Source: Nitrosomonas communis (GTDB lineage: Bacteria > Pseudomonadota > Gammaproteobacteria > Burkholderiales > Nitrosomonadaceae). Taken from it: DNA of 64,000 nt. Positions 36,943 to 46,778 of this stretch are shown in pieces. The DNA is taken from NCBI RefSeq assembly GCF_001007935.1, contig NZ_CP011451.1:3410001-3474000 (forward strand), given 5' to 3'. The notes under the pieces were generated by a model. It saw only the letters and a program-made list of their open reading frames with translations. It ran no database searches and had not been told where the DNA came from. The position numbers and the translations under genes were made by a program. Within the stretch, counting starts at the first letter, position 1, and each line of letters opens with the position of its first letter.

Positions 36943-37826
36943 TAGCTTATCCCATATAAAATGATTTAAAGTGCATAGGCGGTAAAGAGCTGCTCGATGG
37001 AGCATCCTTCCTTTTTTCTGATTGTTTTGGCCTGGGCCCATTTTGGTTCAATGTCATTGAAGTCTGGAGAATAAGACGGCAAATATCCAAGCGTATGTCC
37101 GGCATTGGCGAAGGCGGTTTTGATATCCTGTCGTTTGTGGAACGTCGCGTTGTGCATGACGATCACGCAAGCGGACGGGAGTTTGGGCAAAAGGTCCTGC
37201 GTAACCCACGCATGGAAGATGTCGGCGTTGATATTGGCTGTGAACAGGCCCACGGTCAGGAGCGTTTTTTCGATCAAGGCGCCGATGACATTGGTTCGGC
37301 CTCTTGCATGCCAATCTTTTACACCATAGCAACGCTCGCCCACAGGCGCATAGCCATGCGTGCGCGGCATGTCATGAGCAAAGCCACTTTCATCAATGTA
37401 AACGATGGCGCGGCCTTCGTGTTCATAGCCTTCAATTTTTTCCTGGAAGATGCGCCGCTCTTCTTCGCTGGCTTTTGGGTGGCGCAGGGTTTTTTTATAA
37501 GTCACGCCCAGACGTCTTAAAGCGTGATTGATGCCCTGGGTGCTGACTCCAAGCCGTTTGGCGCGTTCGGACTGATACGCATCGGGATGATCCTTCACGT
37601 CCTGCGCCAAAATTCCCATGTCGATCTTGGTTGAAGGTTTGTTGCGGGTTGTCCTGGGATCGGGAGTTTTGATCCAGCGCGTCACGCTGGCTACACCTAC
37701 GCAAAAACGCTTTGCCACTTGCTCGATGGTAAGGCCCTCCTTCTCCCGAACGGATAATACCTTACGACGAAATGATACCGGATATGTCATCCAGTAAATT
37801 ATAATCAATTTATATGTGATTCGCTA
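36943..37826 (-). mobile_element. IS630-family insertion sequence within cas2
   Basis: 884 bp flanked by TA on both sides, the duplicated target typical of IS630/Tc1-mariner elements. The ends are imperfect inverted repeats: TATAGCTTATCCCATATAAA at the left and TATAGCGAATCACATATAAA read inward from the right. It holds one transposase gene on the same strand as cas2. Confidence 0.92.
36966..37790 (-). CDS. IS630 transposase with an altered DDE triad
   Basis: 274 aa from 'MTYPVSFRRKVL' (six codons inside the longest frame). An N-terminal HTH (about 15-45, 'LTIEQVAKRFCVGVASVTR') is followed by the DDE core: 'IVYIDESGFAH' with the first Asp, 'IVMHNATFHK' where the family has Asp-Asn, and 'SYSPDFNDIEPKWA' with the final Glu. 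The second catalytic Asp is thus replaced by His (codon CAC). The frame is intact but the enzyme is probably dead, which would freeze the insertion in cas2 unless another copy acts in trans. Confidence 0.88.
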   Translation of the reverse strand: MTYPVSFRRKVLSVREKEGLTIEQVAKRFCVGVASVTRWIKTPDPRTTRNKPSTKIDMGILAQDVKDHPDAYQSERAKRLGVSTQGINHALRRLGVTYKKTLRHPKASEEERRIFQEKIEGYEHEGRAIVYIDESGFAHDMPRTHGYAPVGERCYGVKDWHARGRTNVIGALIEKTLLTVGLFTANINADIFHAWVTQDLLPKLPSACVIVMHNATFHKRQDIKTAFANAGHTLGYLPSYSPDFNDIEPKWAQAKTIRKKEGCSIEQLFTAYAL

Positions 37827-39016
<1,190 letters not shown>

Positions 39017-39026
39017 ATTGTTTTCA

Positions 39027-39656
39027 CTATTGATCTAGTTCAAATAATTCCACATGCATTTTTCTCTGCCTAGCTTTATTGGTCAAGGCTTCCGGCTGGC
39101 AAATCTCCTTCAGGGAGCATTCCTTACAACGTGCATCATTGACTGGCGGCGGCAATTTTCCGGATGCGAGTAAGGCGCGCACTGCTTTCACAGTTTCCTC
39201 CACCTGCTGACGCAGTGAAGTAGTAATGGCAACCTCGCGACGACGGCGGGACGAGTGATGGTAAATTGCACCATGCATCACTGCTTTACCGGTCATTTCC
39301 TCCAAGCATATCGCCTGTGCTGCAAGCTGGATATCATCATGGGCTTTTGCACGCTTTTTGCCATGCTTGTATTCCACCGGATAAATGCGTCCATCCGGAT
39401 AAAATTCGACGACATCACATTTACCGATTAAACCCAATTTTTCTGACCACACTGGTAATGCATATTCAGTGCGTACGCCCTCGAAAGACCCCAACCCGGG
39501 CTCATCGACACGCTCATGCACGGCATTACCCCGCATGGTATGCACATTCTCGTCAAAAGCCTGTTCTATATGGATCAGAGCACACTGGCGCGGACAATAG
39601 CTGTAGTGCTGTAATGCCGATAGCATGATAGGATCATCAATTTCAGCTACATCCAT
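39027..39656 (-). CDS. cas4: Cas4 exonuclease, type I-C
   Basis: 209 aa. It has the iron-sulfur cysteines, one in 'YCPRQCALI' (near 22) and three in 'CKECSLKEIC' (near 180), and the RecB-type nuclease core 'GKCDVVEFY' and 'YPVEYKHGK'. It trims prespacers and selects the PAM during adaptation. The start codon overlaps the stop of the hicA relic by one base (TAATG). Confidence 0.93.
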   Translation of the reverse strand: MDVAEIDDPIMLSALQHYSYCPRQCALIHIEQAFDENVHTMRGNAVHERVDEPGLGSFEGVRTEYALPVWSEKLGLIGKCDVVEFYPDGRIYPVEYKHGKKRAKAHDDIQLAAQAICLEEMTGKAVMHGAIYHHSSRRRREVAITTSLRQQVEETVKAVRALLASGKLPPPVNDARCKECSLKEICQPEALTNKARQRKMHVELFELDQ

Positions 39657-39903
39657 TAGTCGTTCCCAAATAATTTTAGTATCACATCCTCTCTCGATAA
39701 GGAATGATGTTTTGCTACCTCGGTCAAAATGGATGCCAGCGTGCCAATACGCAATGGATCATGCAAAGGAATGGTTAAATGATGCTGCTTCGGCAATTGG
39801 CACTCCAGTCGAAATGAATACCAGTCTGCCGGGAAATTTCATAACCAAGCCGATTCAGCACCTTGATTAATTGCACACCGGATACATTGCGCGGCAACTT
39901 CAT
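39656..39903 (-). pseudogene. hicA: hicA toxin gene with a 1-bp frameshift
   Basis: The start 'MKLPRNVSGVQLIKVLNRLG' and 'YEISRQTG' are those of HicA (double-stranded-RNA-binding fold). The frame then shifts near 39815 and continues in another phase as 'LPKQHHLTIPLHDPLRIG' and 'SILTEVAKHHSLSREDVI' to the stop. One deleted base accounts for it. The catalytic His of the 'GSH' turn lies at the break. It overlaps hicB by 4 bp upstream and cas4 downstream, so it is embedded in the cas operon. Confidence 0.85.
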
Positions 39904-40106
39904 GCCTGAATAACTTCCTCACGCACGAAATGAAGGCGAATTATTTCCGGTGCCTTACCTTCATCAAAATGGCAATGCACGGCATCGCGCACTTGCTGAT
40001 GCAAACTATCAAGATCATCTGCCTCGCTAAAAATCGATTCGTCCAGCGCACGAGCAGTGTATCCACCTTCAGGCGCTTCTTCGACCAAGAATAAGATTTC
40101 ATTCAT
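39900..40106 (-). CDS. hicB: HicB-family antitoxin
   Basis: 68 aa, 'MNEILFLVEEAPEGGYTARA' onward, with the HicB partial RNase-H-like beta-sheet ('GGYTARALDESIFSEADDL'). There is no C-terminal DNA-binding tail, as in the short HicB group. The frame is intact although its toxin partner downstream is frameshifted. A related fragment lies at 32356-32430. Confidence 0.8.
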   Translation of the reverse strand: MNEILFLVEEAPEGGYTARALDESIFSEADDLDSLHQQVRDAVHCHFDEGKAPEIIRLHFVREEVIQA

Positions 40107-40197
40107 AGTAGCTCACCTCTATAACCTTATTCCCTTCCTATAGTTAGCAGTTATCTTCCTTATCATTTAAATTGAAAGGGCATCGTAACTGGCTTCG

Positions 40198-40254
40198 TTA
40201 AATCTCTGGACAAGCAGCAAAAAAATTCTCATCAGTTAGCAGCGTCAGAATCAT
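40198..40254 (-). pseudogene. stub of a DUF5615 PIN-like toxin
   Basis: 18 codons, 'MILTLLTDENFFAACPEI', starting 3 bp after the DUF433 gene, where the toxin partner normally lies. 'LLTDENF' is the conserved start of the DUF5615 PIN-like family. The rest of the toxin is gone. Confidence 0.6.
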
Positions 40255-40257
40255 CGA

Positions 40258-40506
40258 CTAGCAGTCCAAGACTCTATCGCTTCCTCTCATAATACAGAGC
40301 TCATCTTTCATACAGTCACGAATGAATGCGAATACAGCTTGCAAATCTTCCGTGGTCAGATGTGGATAGCTTTCAAGTATTTTCGCTTCATTCCACCCAG
40401 AGGCTAATAAATCAAGAATAAACTCGACTCCGATACGAGTTCCCTTAATGTGTGGCTTGCCGAATAAAATATCCGGATCAGAAACAATGTGTCCTCGCCA
40501 ATCCAT
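40258..40506 (-). CDS. DUF433-family antitoxin
   Basis: 82 aa. 'DPDILFGKPHIKGTRIGVEF' and 'LLASGWNEAKILESYPHLT' are the DUF433 HTH-like signature. These proteins are usually paired with a DUF5615 toxin, here reduced to a stub. It lies between hicB and cas7 within the cas operon. Confidence 0.88.
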   Translation of the reverse strand: MDWRGHIVSDPDILFGKPHIKGTRIGVEFILDLLASGWNEAKILESYPHLTTEDLQAVFAFIRDCMKDELCIMRGSDRVLDC

Positions 40507-40589
40507 ATCAGCATCCCCTAAAAATAACTACTGAAAATTCAGAAGTAATATCCAATAGATCTCAGCAATGAATTAACACGACGAATATC

Positions 40590-41474
40590 TTAGCCTACTT
40601 TTCGCAGCAACTGCACACCGGAAGGCATATTGGCTTCGTTAACAGTAACTTGATAATCTTCGAATGAACGTGGTATGACAATGCCATCTTTTAGTCTGGG
40701 TTGAATACGCTCAAATAAGCTGTAGGCGGGCGCATTGCCCAACTCACTTTCATGCTTAAAAACATATAAACCGCGTGTAGCCATCTCTCCCCGCGCAGCA
40801 GAGCGATCATGCTCGAACATGTTAACAAGCGATTGCCAGAGTAATTCAAGATCTTCCCCGCTGAATCCAGTCTGATTGGCAAGATGAGCTGAAACAAAAC
40901 CGTGAGTGGCATAAAGGCCATAAGGAACAGTAAATTTACGACCCATCGTGCGATTATCGCCAGATTGCTTTTCAGCTTCTGCTTCGGTAGCAACCGCCAT
41001 ACGCGTGATGGAATGTTCTTGCGTCACAATGGGATCAATAGAACGTGCAAAAGTTAACTGAACTGGCCCACGTACCTGACCGCAATTGATGCCAGTAGAC
41101 ATGACTGCACCAAAAGTGCGCACATCATAAAAATTTTTACACATCCACTGCCTTGCTTCATCAACAGCATCGCCACCTTTGCGCTTTTTATCATCTCCCT
41201 CTAAAAGTTCTGATTTACCAATGCCAATATAAGCCCGTTTATTTTGGTTATTAAGTATTGCTTTCTCTTTAACATAGACTTCAAATGGCGGCTGTTCTCC
41301 CTTAGTTAAACCTACAAAATTGCGTACTTTGCGCTTCAAGCTCACGTCGGTTACCAAGCCACGTCCAGTTTCCGCATCTACGCGCGGTAAATTGCCTGCA
41401 TCCGGATCGCCATTGGGATTGCCATCTTTTACGTCGAACAGTAAAACGAAGTCATAACGGTTGTTTAGTGCCAT
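40590..41474 (-). CDS. cas7: Cas7c (Csd2), Cascade backbone
   Basis: 294 aa. The RAMP start '[27 protein letters not shown]' region and '[13 protein letters not shown]' are diagnostic of type I-C Csd2, as is '[19 protein letters not shown]'. About seven copies coat the crRNA spacer. It follows cas8c by 8 bp. It is intact. Confidence 0.95.
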   Translation of the reverse strand: MALNNRYDFVLLFDVKDGNPNGDPDAGNLPRVDAETGRGLVTDVSLKRKVRNFVGLTKGEQPPFEVYVKEKAILNNQNKRAYIGIGKSELLEGDDKKRKGGDAVDEARQWMCKNFYDVRTFGAVMSTGINCGQVRGPVQLTFARSIDPIVTQEHSITRMAVATEAEAEKQSGDNRTMGRKFTVPYGLYATHGFVSAHLANQTGFSGEDLELLWQSLVNMFEHDRSAARGEMATRGLYVFKHESELGNAPAYSLFERIQPRLKDGIVIPRSFEDYQVTVNEANMPSGVQLLRKVG

Positions 41475-41482
41475 GATGATGA

Positions 41483-43222
41483 TTATTCTCCCTTGTTAGT
41501 AGTAGGCTCGGACTTGGCGAAGAAAGCTTGCCGCTGGTGGTAATAGCCAATCGCAAAGCGGCCCTGATCTTGCAGGTTCAGGTGTGTAGGAAAATCGGGA
41601 ACATTATTAAAGATTATCGCTATGTAATCGTCCGGTTTATTGTCTTCAAATGCCCGATAAAGAATTTTTCTCCCACGCTCATCCAGCTTGGCTACATGGT
41701 GATTCTTTAGCTTAAGCAGGGTTGAAAATACAGAGACAGGAGTGCTTGATGCCGCACCATAAAATCGATCCCGGATTGTGGCATTGATATTGGGTTGAGC
41801 CACTTCTTGGATTTTCTCCAGTACCGCAAACAGCCTGCCCAATCGGTAGGCGGAATTGGTATTATTTTCGTCCAGTGACACTTTGAGTTTCTCCTTACCT
41901 GATTGACGATTAATGCACGCTTTGATAATTGAGGCGCGCGGATAAGTGACTTCGTGTTCGGCCCGAATTCGGCGAATCGCACCGGAAAGCAGGGTTTGCG
42001 GATAGGGTAGTCCCTCTATCACGTTGCGCATGACATCACCGCCGAGGTTGGGTGGGATATTTTCCGATTTGCCTAGCATTGCTGTCGCGACCAATAAACG
42101 GAACAGTGATAATGTTTCCGGCTCATGCGGTGCATGAACAATGCGCAAATCATCAAAGTGGCGCCGAATGTTGACAGCTAGTTCACCCACGGTTTTGATG
42201 TGCCAAAAGCGGACGGCGATACGTGCCGCATTGGGCGCAAGGCCCAGCACATAAAACGGGGTGCCATCATCTTCAAAGCTGCCCGCACCGGTTCTTGGTG
42301 CACTTAGTAACGCAGCAACTGCTGAGATGCCGAGATCGGGGTTATCTTTTGGTGGTTCACTAAAAAAACCGGAAAATAATTCCTCCATCGGATGCTCTGG
42401 TGTATCGGCCCAGAAAACCGTCGATGCGTCGCCAACCTGGATGCGTTGCTTCGAGTCTTTCGCTAGCAAATGATTAAGCGCTGTTGTATACGAAAATACA
42501 GCTCGCTTACCCACTGGTGCATTACCACCCTGTGTTTTGCCATGCGAACTGAACGCATCCAGGTTGAATGAAACGATACTAGCACCGGAACTTTGCGCGC
42601 CCCATACGCCTTTGATGGAAGGGTGCAGCCGTTCAATAACATCTTCTTCGCCTAAGACCAAACAAAGTGAGGTTTTCTCAGAAACGGAATCGTCCTTTGT
42701 GGATAGTGCAGTCATCACTGCCGGGCGTTCACATACTGGTTCGGAGTCGCCCTCCAGCCGGAATGTCAGATTGGCGCCAGTTTCTTGAATTTCTGGCCAT
42801 AAAGGGTGCAAAAAAACTGATTCAAAATCACCATGCTCAAGAAAAGATAATACCGCCTGAATGCCTACATCATCGGAAGCAGCAAAGCGAGAGCGAATGG
42901 CTTCAAGGAATGCTGAATGTTGTTCTTGTGCGCGTTCCAGCTTCCCTTTACCATCAACACCAAACACATAACCCGGGTGATCCCATAATAAATTAGCCGC
43001 TACCCCTGATGATCTTTTGACGGTCTGCGGCACAAGATAGATTTTCGCAACCTTTTTCTTGCCTTTACCTTCGCGCGTATCAGCCAAGCCAGCGAAATTA
43101 CCATCCGCTGTCAGAACGATGAGAAAAGGAATTGATTTATGCTCGAAACCGGGGGGAGCCAAGTTGTTAACCGGCAACCGAGTTTTACGCTGGTAATATT
43201 CGTTTAGTGCTTGCAGAATCAT
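41483..43222 (-). CDS. cas8c: Cas8c (Csd1), large Cascade subunit
   Basis: 579 aa, normal for Csd1. It starts '[13 protein letters not shown]' and has the typical '[16 protein letters not shown]' and '[18 protein letters not shown]' blocks. It recognises the PAM and recruits Cas3; in I-C an internal start also yields the small subunit Cas11c. The start overlaps the end of cas5c by 4 bp (ATGA). Intact. Confidence 0.95.
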   Translation of the reverse strand: MILQALNEYYQRKTRLPVNNLAPPGFEHKSIPFLIVLTADGNFAGLADTREGKGKKKVAKIYLVPQTVKRSSGVAANLLWDHPGYVFGVDGKGKLERAQEQHSAFLEAIRSRFAASDDVGIQAVLSFLEHGDFESVFLHPLWPEIQETGANLTFRLEGDSEPVCERPAVMTALSTKDDSVSEKTSLCLVLGEEDVIERLHPSIKGVWGAQSSGASIVSFNLDAFSSHGKTQGGNAPVGKRAVFSYTTALNHLLAKDSKQRIQVGDASTVFWADTPEHPMEELFSGFFSEPPKDNPDLGISAVAALLSAPRTGAGSFEDDGTPFYVLGLAPNAARIAVRFWHIKTVGELAVNIRRHFDDLRIVHAPHEPETLSLFRLLVATAMLGKSENIPPNLGGDVMRNVIEGLPYPQTLLSGAIRRIRAEHEVTYPRASIIKACINRQSGKEKLKVSLDENNTNSAYRLGRLFAVLEKIQEVAQPNINATIRDRFYGAASSTPVSVFSTLLKLKNHHVAKLDERGRKILYRAFEDNKPDDYIAIIFNNVPDFPTHLNLQDQGRFAIGYYHQRQAFFAKSEPTTNKGE

Positions 43223-43884
43223 CCTCGCACCTCCTCACTACTCCAGGCAGGAACCCTCAGCACGCCATCTTGCAGCGCAGCACGAAAAAAGCGCGGCTGC
43301 GGATCGGTAGCGTTGCTATAGTCCATGTCATATAGCATCCAGCCTAGGTCACGGGTTTCCGCTACAGGATCCGTTTGTAACTGCGCAGAATCGACCAACC
43401 GGAAATCGCAGGCAAACTCACGGCAACCGAGATAAGGCTGATTAACGCATTGCCCTTTTTCTACGCGACGTTCGAACATATCTAGAAACTTCGCTGATGG
43501 ATTGTTTTCTCTGGCGTTCGGTTGCAACTCGAAATGCGCATGGATACGATACGTAACGTCGCGTAGAAACAATCCAGCACGCTGCTGGCGCTCATCTTCG
43601 ATATTCAACCCAAGACAACCTGTACCCTTATTCATCGCTTCCTGGGCATTGCGCACCGAAATAACCGCACCTACCTCATTGCGTCGGATGGAGACCCAAC
43701 GTATCGGTTTAAGCACCTCGATTTTATCGATGTGCCAGCGGATAGCCGGTTTCCACAGAATGGATTCGAACACTGCACGGGCGGACGATGGGGTCATCAC
43801 ATCGTAGCTTACACGCTCGACTTTCATTTCCGGTCGAGTGAAGCAGGCAAAATCTCCGTTGACTTCAAGACAATACATTTTCAA
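43219..43884 (-). CDS. cas5c: Cas5c, crRNA-processing subunit
   Basis: About 221 aa: 'MYCLEVNGDFACFTRPEMKV' then 'ERVSYDVMTPSSARAVFESI', the Cas5d signature. In type I-C, which lacks Cas6, this protein cuts the repeat hairpin to leave an 11-nt 5' handle. Start choice: TTG at 43884 is 7 bases after GGGAGG, while ATG at 43878 is 13 bases after it; an upstream ATG at 43911 would overlap the small peptide gene and add residues unlike the family. The TTG is one base after the stop of the 40-aa gene, implying coupled translation. Confidence 0.92.
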   Translation of the reverse strand: MKMYCLEVNGDFACFTRPEMKVERVSYDVMTPSSARAVFESILWKPAIRWHIDKIEVLKPIRWVSIRRNEVGAVISVRNAQEAMNKGTGCLGLNIEDERQQRAGLFLRDVTYRIHAHFELQPNARENNPSAKFLDMFERRVEKGQCVNQPYLGCREFACDFRLVDSAQLQTDPVAETRDLGWMLYDMDYSNATDPQPRFFRAALQDGVLRVPAWSSEEVRG

Positions 43885-43885
43885 G

Positions 43886-44008
43886 TTAATGCCTCCCATA
43901 CATAATGCCAATTAGCACAATTAACAAGAGCAACCACACACCCCAAAATCTAGAAGGTGGCAATTGCTGCAAAAGTAACCGAAATTCTCGGATTACTTTC
44001 CAACCCAT
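43886..44008 (-). CDS. 40-aa single-pass membrane peptide, CreT-like candidate
   Basis: ATG at 44008 with GAGGGA eight bases upstream. The peptide starts MGWKVIREFRLLL, has a basic amphipathic N-half, then one transmembrane helix 'FWGVWLLLLIVLIGIMYG', ending RH. I know no family match. It is the first gene behind the promoter at 44042-44074, which a crRNA-like RNA next to it appears to target. Small hydrophobic toxins occupy this place in CreTA modules, but it could equally be a leader peptide coupled to cas5c. Toxicity is inference only. Confidence 0.6.
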   Translation of the reverse strand: MGWKVIREFRLLLQQLPPSRFWGVWLLLLIVLIGIMYGRH

Positions 44009-44041
44009 AGTATTTCCCTCGTACTCTACAAATGAGCGCAG

Positions 44042-44094
44042 AGTATAATATATACTTCATAATATGGGTAGCAACAAACTAATAATTCATATAT
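44042..44094 (-). promoter_or_regulatory. cas5c-side promoter containing a crRNA-like target with TTC PAM
   Basis: On the minus strand, TTGCTA (44074-44069), an 18-base spacer and TATTAT (44050-44045) form a sigma-70-like promoter about 30 bases before the 40-aa gene. On the plus strand, TTC at 44056-44058 is the type I-C PAM. It is followed at 44059-44073 by ATAATATGGGTAGCA, which equals the pseudo-spacer start of the nearby RNA at 13 of 15 bases. A Cascade footprint here would cover the -35 element. Confidence 0.7.
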
Positions 44095-44103
44095 TATGAT
44101 TTT

Positions 44104-44186
44104 GCGTTCTAATTAACTAGAACGAGGATTGAAACATAATGTGTGTAGCAGAGAGAAAGAGCGAGAGTTACAATTTAGTAACTTTT
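44104..44186 (+). ncRNA. crRNA-like regulatory RNA (CreR/CreA type)
   Basis: 44105-44124 folds as CGTTCTA / TAGAACG with loop ATTAAC, then comes AGGATTGAAAC (44125-44135), identical to the 11-nt handle of the array repeat. The stem sequence differs wholly from the real repeat, but the stem-handle geometry and closing C:G pair are the same. The pseudo-spacer from 44136 starts ATAATGTGTGTAGCA, matching the promoter target with mismatches only at positions 6 and 9. A second hairpin AGTTAC / GTAACT followed by TTTT (44166-44186) could end the RNA. TATTAT at 44092-44097 is a plausible -10 box; no good -35 is seen. Confidence 0.75.
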
Positions 44187-44194
44187 GCTCATTT

Positions 44195-46459
44195 CTAGCT
44201 TATTAATTCTGATGCCGAGAGAGCATAACCGGTAGTAAACAAACCAAGTCTTTCGTCATACAGTCCAGTGGTTATCTGCATATACACTCCCGGGAAAATC
44301 TCCTTAATGTCCTTGGAGTCACATAATTTCCTGCACTCATGCTCACGAATATTTACCGTGTAGCGCTGCAACTTGCGTAGTATGCCTCGGTGTTCATGTG
44401 GCAGCATATTCTGACTTTTCTCGAGTGCATCGATCAGTCTCAGACTTTCGCCATAGCGCACGATCACAGCAATTTGGCCTTCTTCATCGATTAACCGGAA
44501 CAGTCCAGATGCGGTACGGAAGCTAAACTCTGCTTTTCTTGCTTCAGCTTGGTTATGTAAATCCAACAAGCCAACAATGTCTGCTTTATCTAAGCTATTC
44601 AGACTTCCGTAATAGTGCTTGAAGTACGCCTCAAAGCGCTCACGAGTCAATGGATCGCCATCAGCCAGTCGCAAGATTTCTTGCCCGCTTTGCTGTGCTT
44701 TACGCAGCAATCCAGGAACCGCAGGATTAGGTGGAACAAAAATGACTACTTTACCCAACTGCGGTAGCATACCTTCACGATTGCATCGTCCTGCCGCTTG
44801 CGCCACGGCATCCAATCCTGCCAATGCGCGATAGACTATTGGAAAATCCATATCAACCCCCGCTTCGACCAATTGAGTGCTGATCACACGTGTCGGAATG
44901 CCATCTTTCAAACGCTGCTTGATTTCAGCGATAACCTGACTGCGATGCTGCCCGCACATCAATGCCGACAAATGAATCGTATCCTTAGGCATCAATCTGT
45001 GTAATTCACGGCAGTCCTTGCGCGAATTAACTATGCAAAGTACAGATTCATATTGCTGCAGTTCCTCTGCAATAGAATCCCAGGTACGAGAGCTGGTAAA
45101 ATCATCAGGCAGTTCGGCTTCAACGCGTTTGAGGTCGGTATAAAGTTGTGTCGGATCATCCATGAGCTCACGCACATCGTTTAAACCAGGAAATTTAGGA
45201 CGCGGAGAAAAAGCCGGTTGTGTCGCAGTGGACAGCATGAAACTGACTTTGTAGCCATTTGCCAAATCCTGCATCACGTGCAAAATAGGCGCAAGGAATT
45301 CTGGCGGCAATAACTGCGCTTCATCCAGCACCACGATACTGTTAACAATATTGTGCAGCTTACGGCAGTGGCTGGTTTTTGCAGCGAACAGTGACTCGAA
45401 AAATTGTACATTGGTAGTAACGATGATAGGAGCGTCCCAATTTTCTGCTGCTAACCGTGAACGGGAATCTTCGCGATCTGGATCGAGATTGCTATGATGT
45501 TCGATGACATTTTCAGCGCCAAAAATACCTCGGTAGACTTCCGCTGTTTGTTCGAGAATACTGGTGTAGGGAATCACATAGATGACACGATTTTTCTGAT
45601 AATGCACTGCATGATTGAGTGCAAACGCCATGCTTGAAAGCGTCTTTCCCCCACCCGTTGGCACGGTAAGTGAAAACAAGCCGGGAGGTAATTTGGCTTT
45701 TTCACGGCATTGGCACAATACTTGTGATCGGATGTGATTCACAGGGCTATTTTTAACCTTGATAGCCTTTTGGGCCATATACTGATCGAATGCGCTTTTC
45801 AGCACATCTATCGAAGGATATCCAGAGCGTAAACTACTCTTTTTATCATCCATGAAAGCTTCCGTATCCAGAAAATCTGCGTCCACCAAACAAGAAAAGA
45901 GCATCCTGAGCCACAATGCCAGCGATCCCTTGGGCGGCAGCGATATAGGACGGGATTGGTTAAGAATTTCAGAAGGCGGCACAGCGTTAAGTGCTTCTTG
46001 CAGATAACCATTTTGCTTGCCAGTCTCGATACGTTGAAATAGCGTAGATTGACCACCTTCAGCATTATTCCAATCTGGCAATCCGGCATGATGCCCAGCA
46101 ATCAGATAAGCCAGGATACGCCCATGCAATCCTAATTTTTCAATGGCATGAATTGCTCCCGCCGTGGAATGATCAACCCGTCCCGGTGCACCTTCAATAT
46201 GCGCTTCCGTATTGTAGCCACTTACTGAGTTGATATATTTCTGAAATTTCTCACGATATTTACCCAAGTCATGCCACAACCCGGCAAGCTGCGCCCAGTC
46301 CTCATTGCCAAATGCAATGGCAGCTTCTCCTGCGCGCCGCGCGACCTCATGCAAATGCTCATCAAGAGCATGCTCTTTCCACTCACCATTCGAATCTTGA
46401 CGAACATGCGCAAGCGCATGAGTTTTATTCTCTTTCGCTTCCATAAGTTGTACGTTCAT
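44195..46459 (-). CDS. cas3: Cas3 helicase-nuclease, type I-C
   Basis: 754 aa from the ATG at 46459, chosen for the GAGGTG seven bases upstream; an ATG at 46495 lacks one. The HD nuclease domain has 'HALDEHLHEVAR', 'LAGLWHDLGKY' and 'VDHSTAGAIHA'. The helicase has 'TVPTGGGKTLSS' (Walker A), 'VVLDEAQLLPPE' (motif II) and 'STQLVEAGVDMDFP' (V/VI region). It shreds DNA marked by Cascade. It looks intact. A 186-bp gap with the regulatory RNA separates it from the 40-aa gene. Confidence 0.95.
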   Translation of the reverse strand: MNVQLMEAKENKTHALAHVRQDSNGEWKEHALDEHLHEVARRAGEAAIAFGNEDWAQLAGLWHDLGKYREKFQKYINSVSGYNTEAHIEGAPGRVDHSTAGAIHAIEKLGLHGRILAYLIAGHHAGLPDWNNAEGGQSTLFQRIETGKQNGYLQEALNAVPPSEILNQSRPISLPPKGSLALWLRMLFSCLVDADFLDTEAFMDDKKSSLRSGYPSIDVLKSAFDQYMAQKAIKVKNSPVNHIRSQVLCQCREKAKLPPGLFSLTVPTGGGKTLSSMAFALNHAVHYQKNRVIYVIPYTSILEQTAEVYRGIFGAENVIEHHSNLDPDREDSRSRLAAENWDAPIIVTTNVQFFESLFAAKTSHCRKLHNIVNSIVVLDEAQLLPPEFLAPILHVMQDLANGYKVSFMLSTATQPAFSPRPKFPGLNDVRELMDDPTQLYTDLKRVEAELPDDFTSSRTWDSIAEELQQYESVLCIVNSRKDCRELHRLMPKDTIHLSALMCGQHRSQVIAEIKQRLKDGIPTRVISTQLVEAGVDMDFPIVYRALAGLDAVAQAAGRCNREGMLPQLGKVVIFVPPNPAVPGLLRKAQQSGQEILRLADGDPLTRERFEAYFKHYYGSLNSLDKADIVGLLDLHNQAEARKAEFSFRTASGLFRLIDEEGQIAVIVRYGESLRLIDALEKSQNMLPHEHRGILRKLQRYTVNIREHECRKLCDSKDIKEIFPGVYMQITTGLYDERLGLFTTGYALSASELIS

Positions 46460-46523
46460 ATCTACCACCTCACCTCCACCATGAGCCGGTTCCACGGATT
46501 ATTGCTTTTTTTCTTCCCTACTA

Positions 46524-46706
46524 TTAAATCTGACCAATAACGAATTGCGGCCAAAGTGTTTCACTGTGATAAAACATAAATCCAGCCAAGGGAAAGTCTT
46601 GTGAGGTATTCCAAGCTGTCTGACTCGGCTGGATATTCGCAACTTCAGGCAAAATGAGCCCGCTGGCCAATGTTGCGAGTGATTTCAGAAACAATTGTCG
46701 CGACAT
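46524..46706 (-). pseudogene. N-terminal stub of a HIRAN-domain protein
   Basis: 60 codons. It begins with a Tat-like leader 'MSRQLFLKSLATLASGLILP', then 'FPLAGFMFYHSETLWPQ', matching the start of the exported HIRAN family seen beside type I-C loci, and stops at 'IGQI' where the domain should continue. The remainder is absent. AGGGGAG precedes the start. HIRAN binds DNA 3' ends in other contexts. Confidence 0.6.
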
Positions 46707-46778
46707 GATGCTCCCCTATAAAAGAGTTTACGGTTGTTCTTATTATCCATACCCACAGGCTCAAAATATGACCTTATG

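Noticed and set aside
43878..43911. cas5c start at 43911
   Set aside because: It would overlap the 40-aa gene and add eleven residues not seen in the family; TTG 43884 or ATG 43878 fits the family length and ribosome-binding site better.
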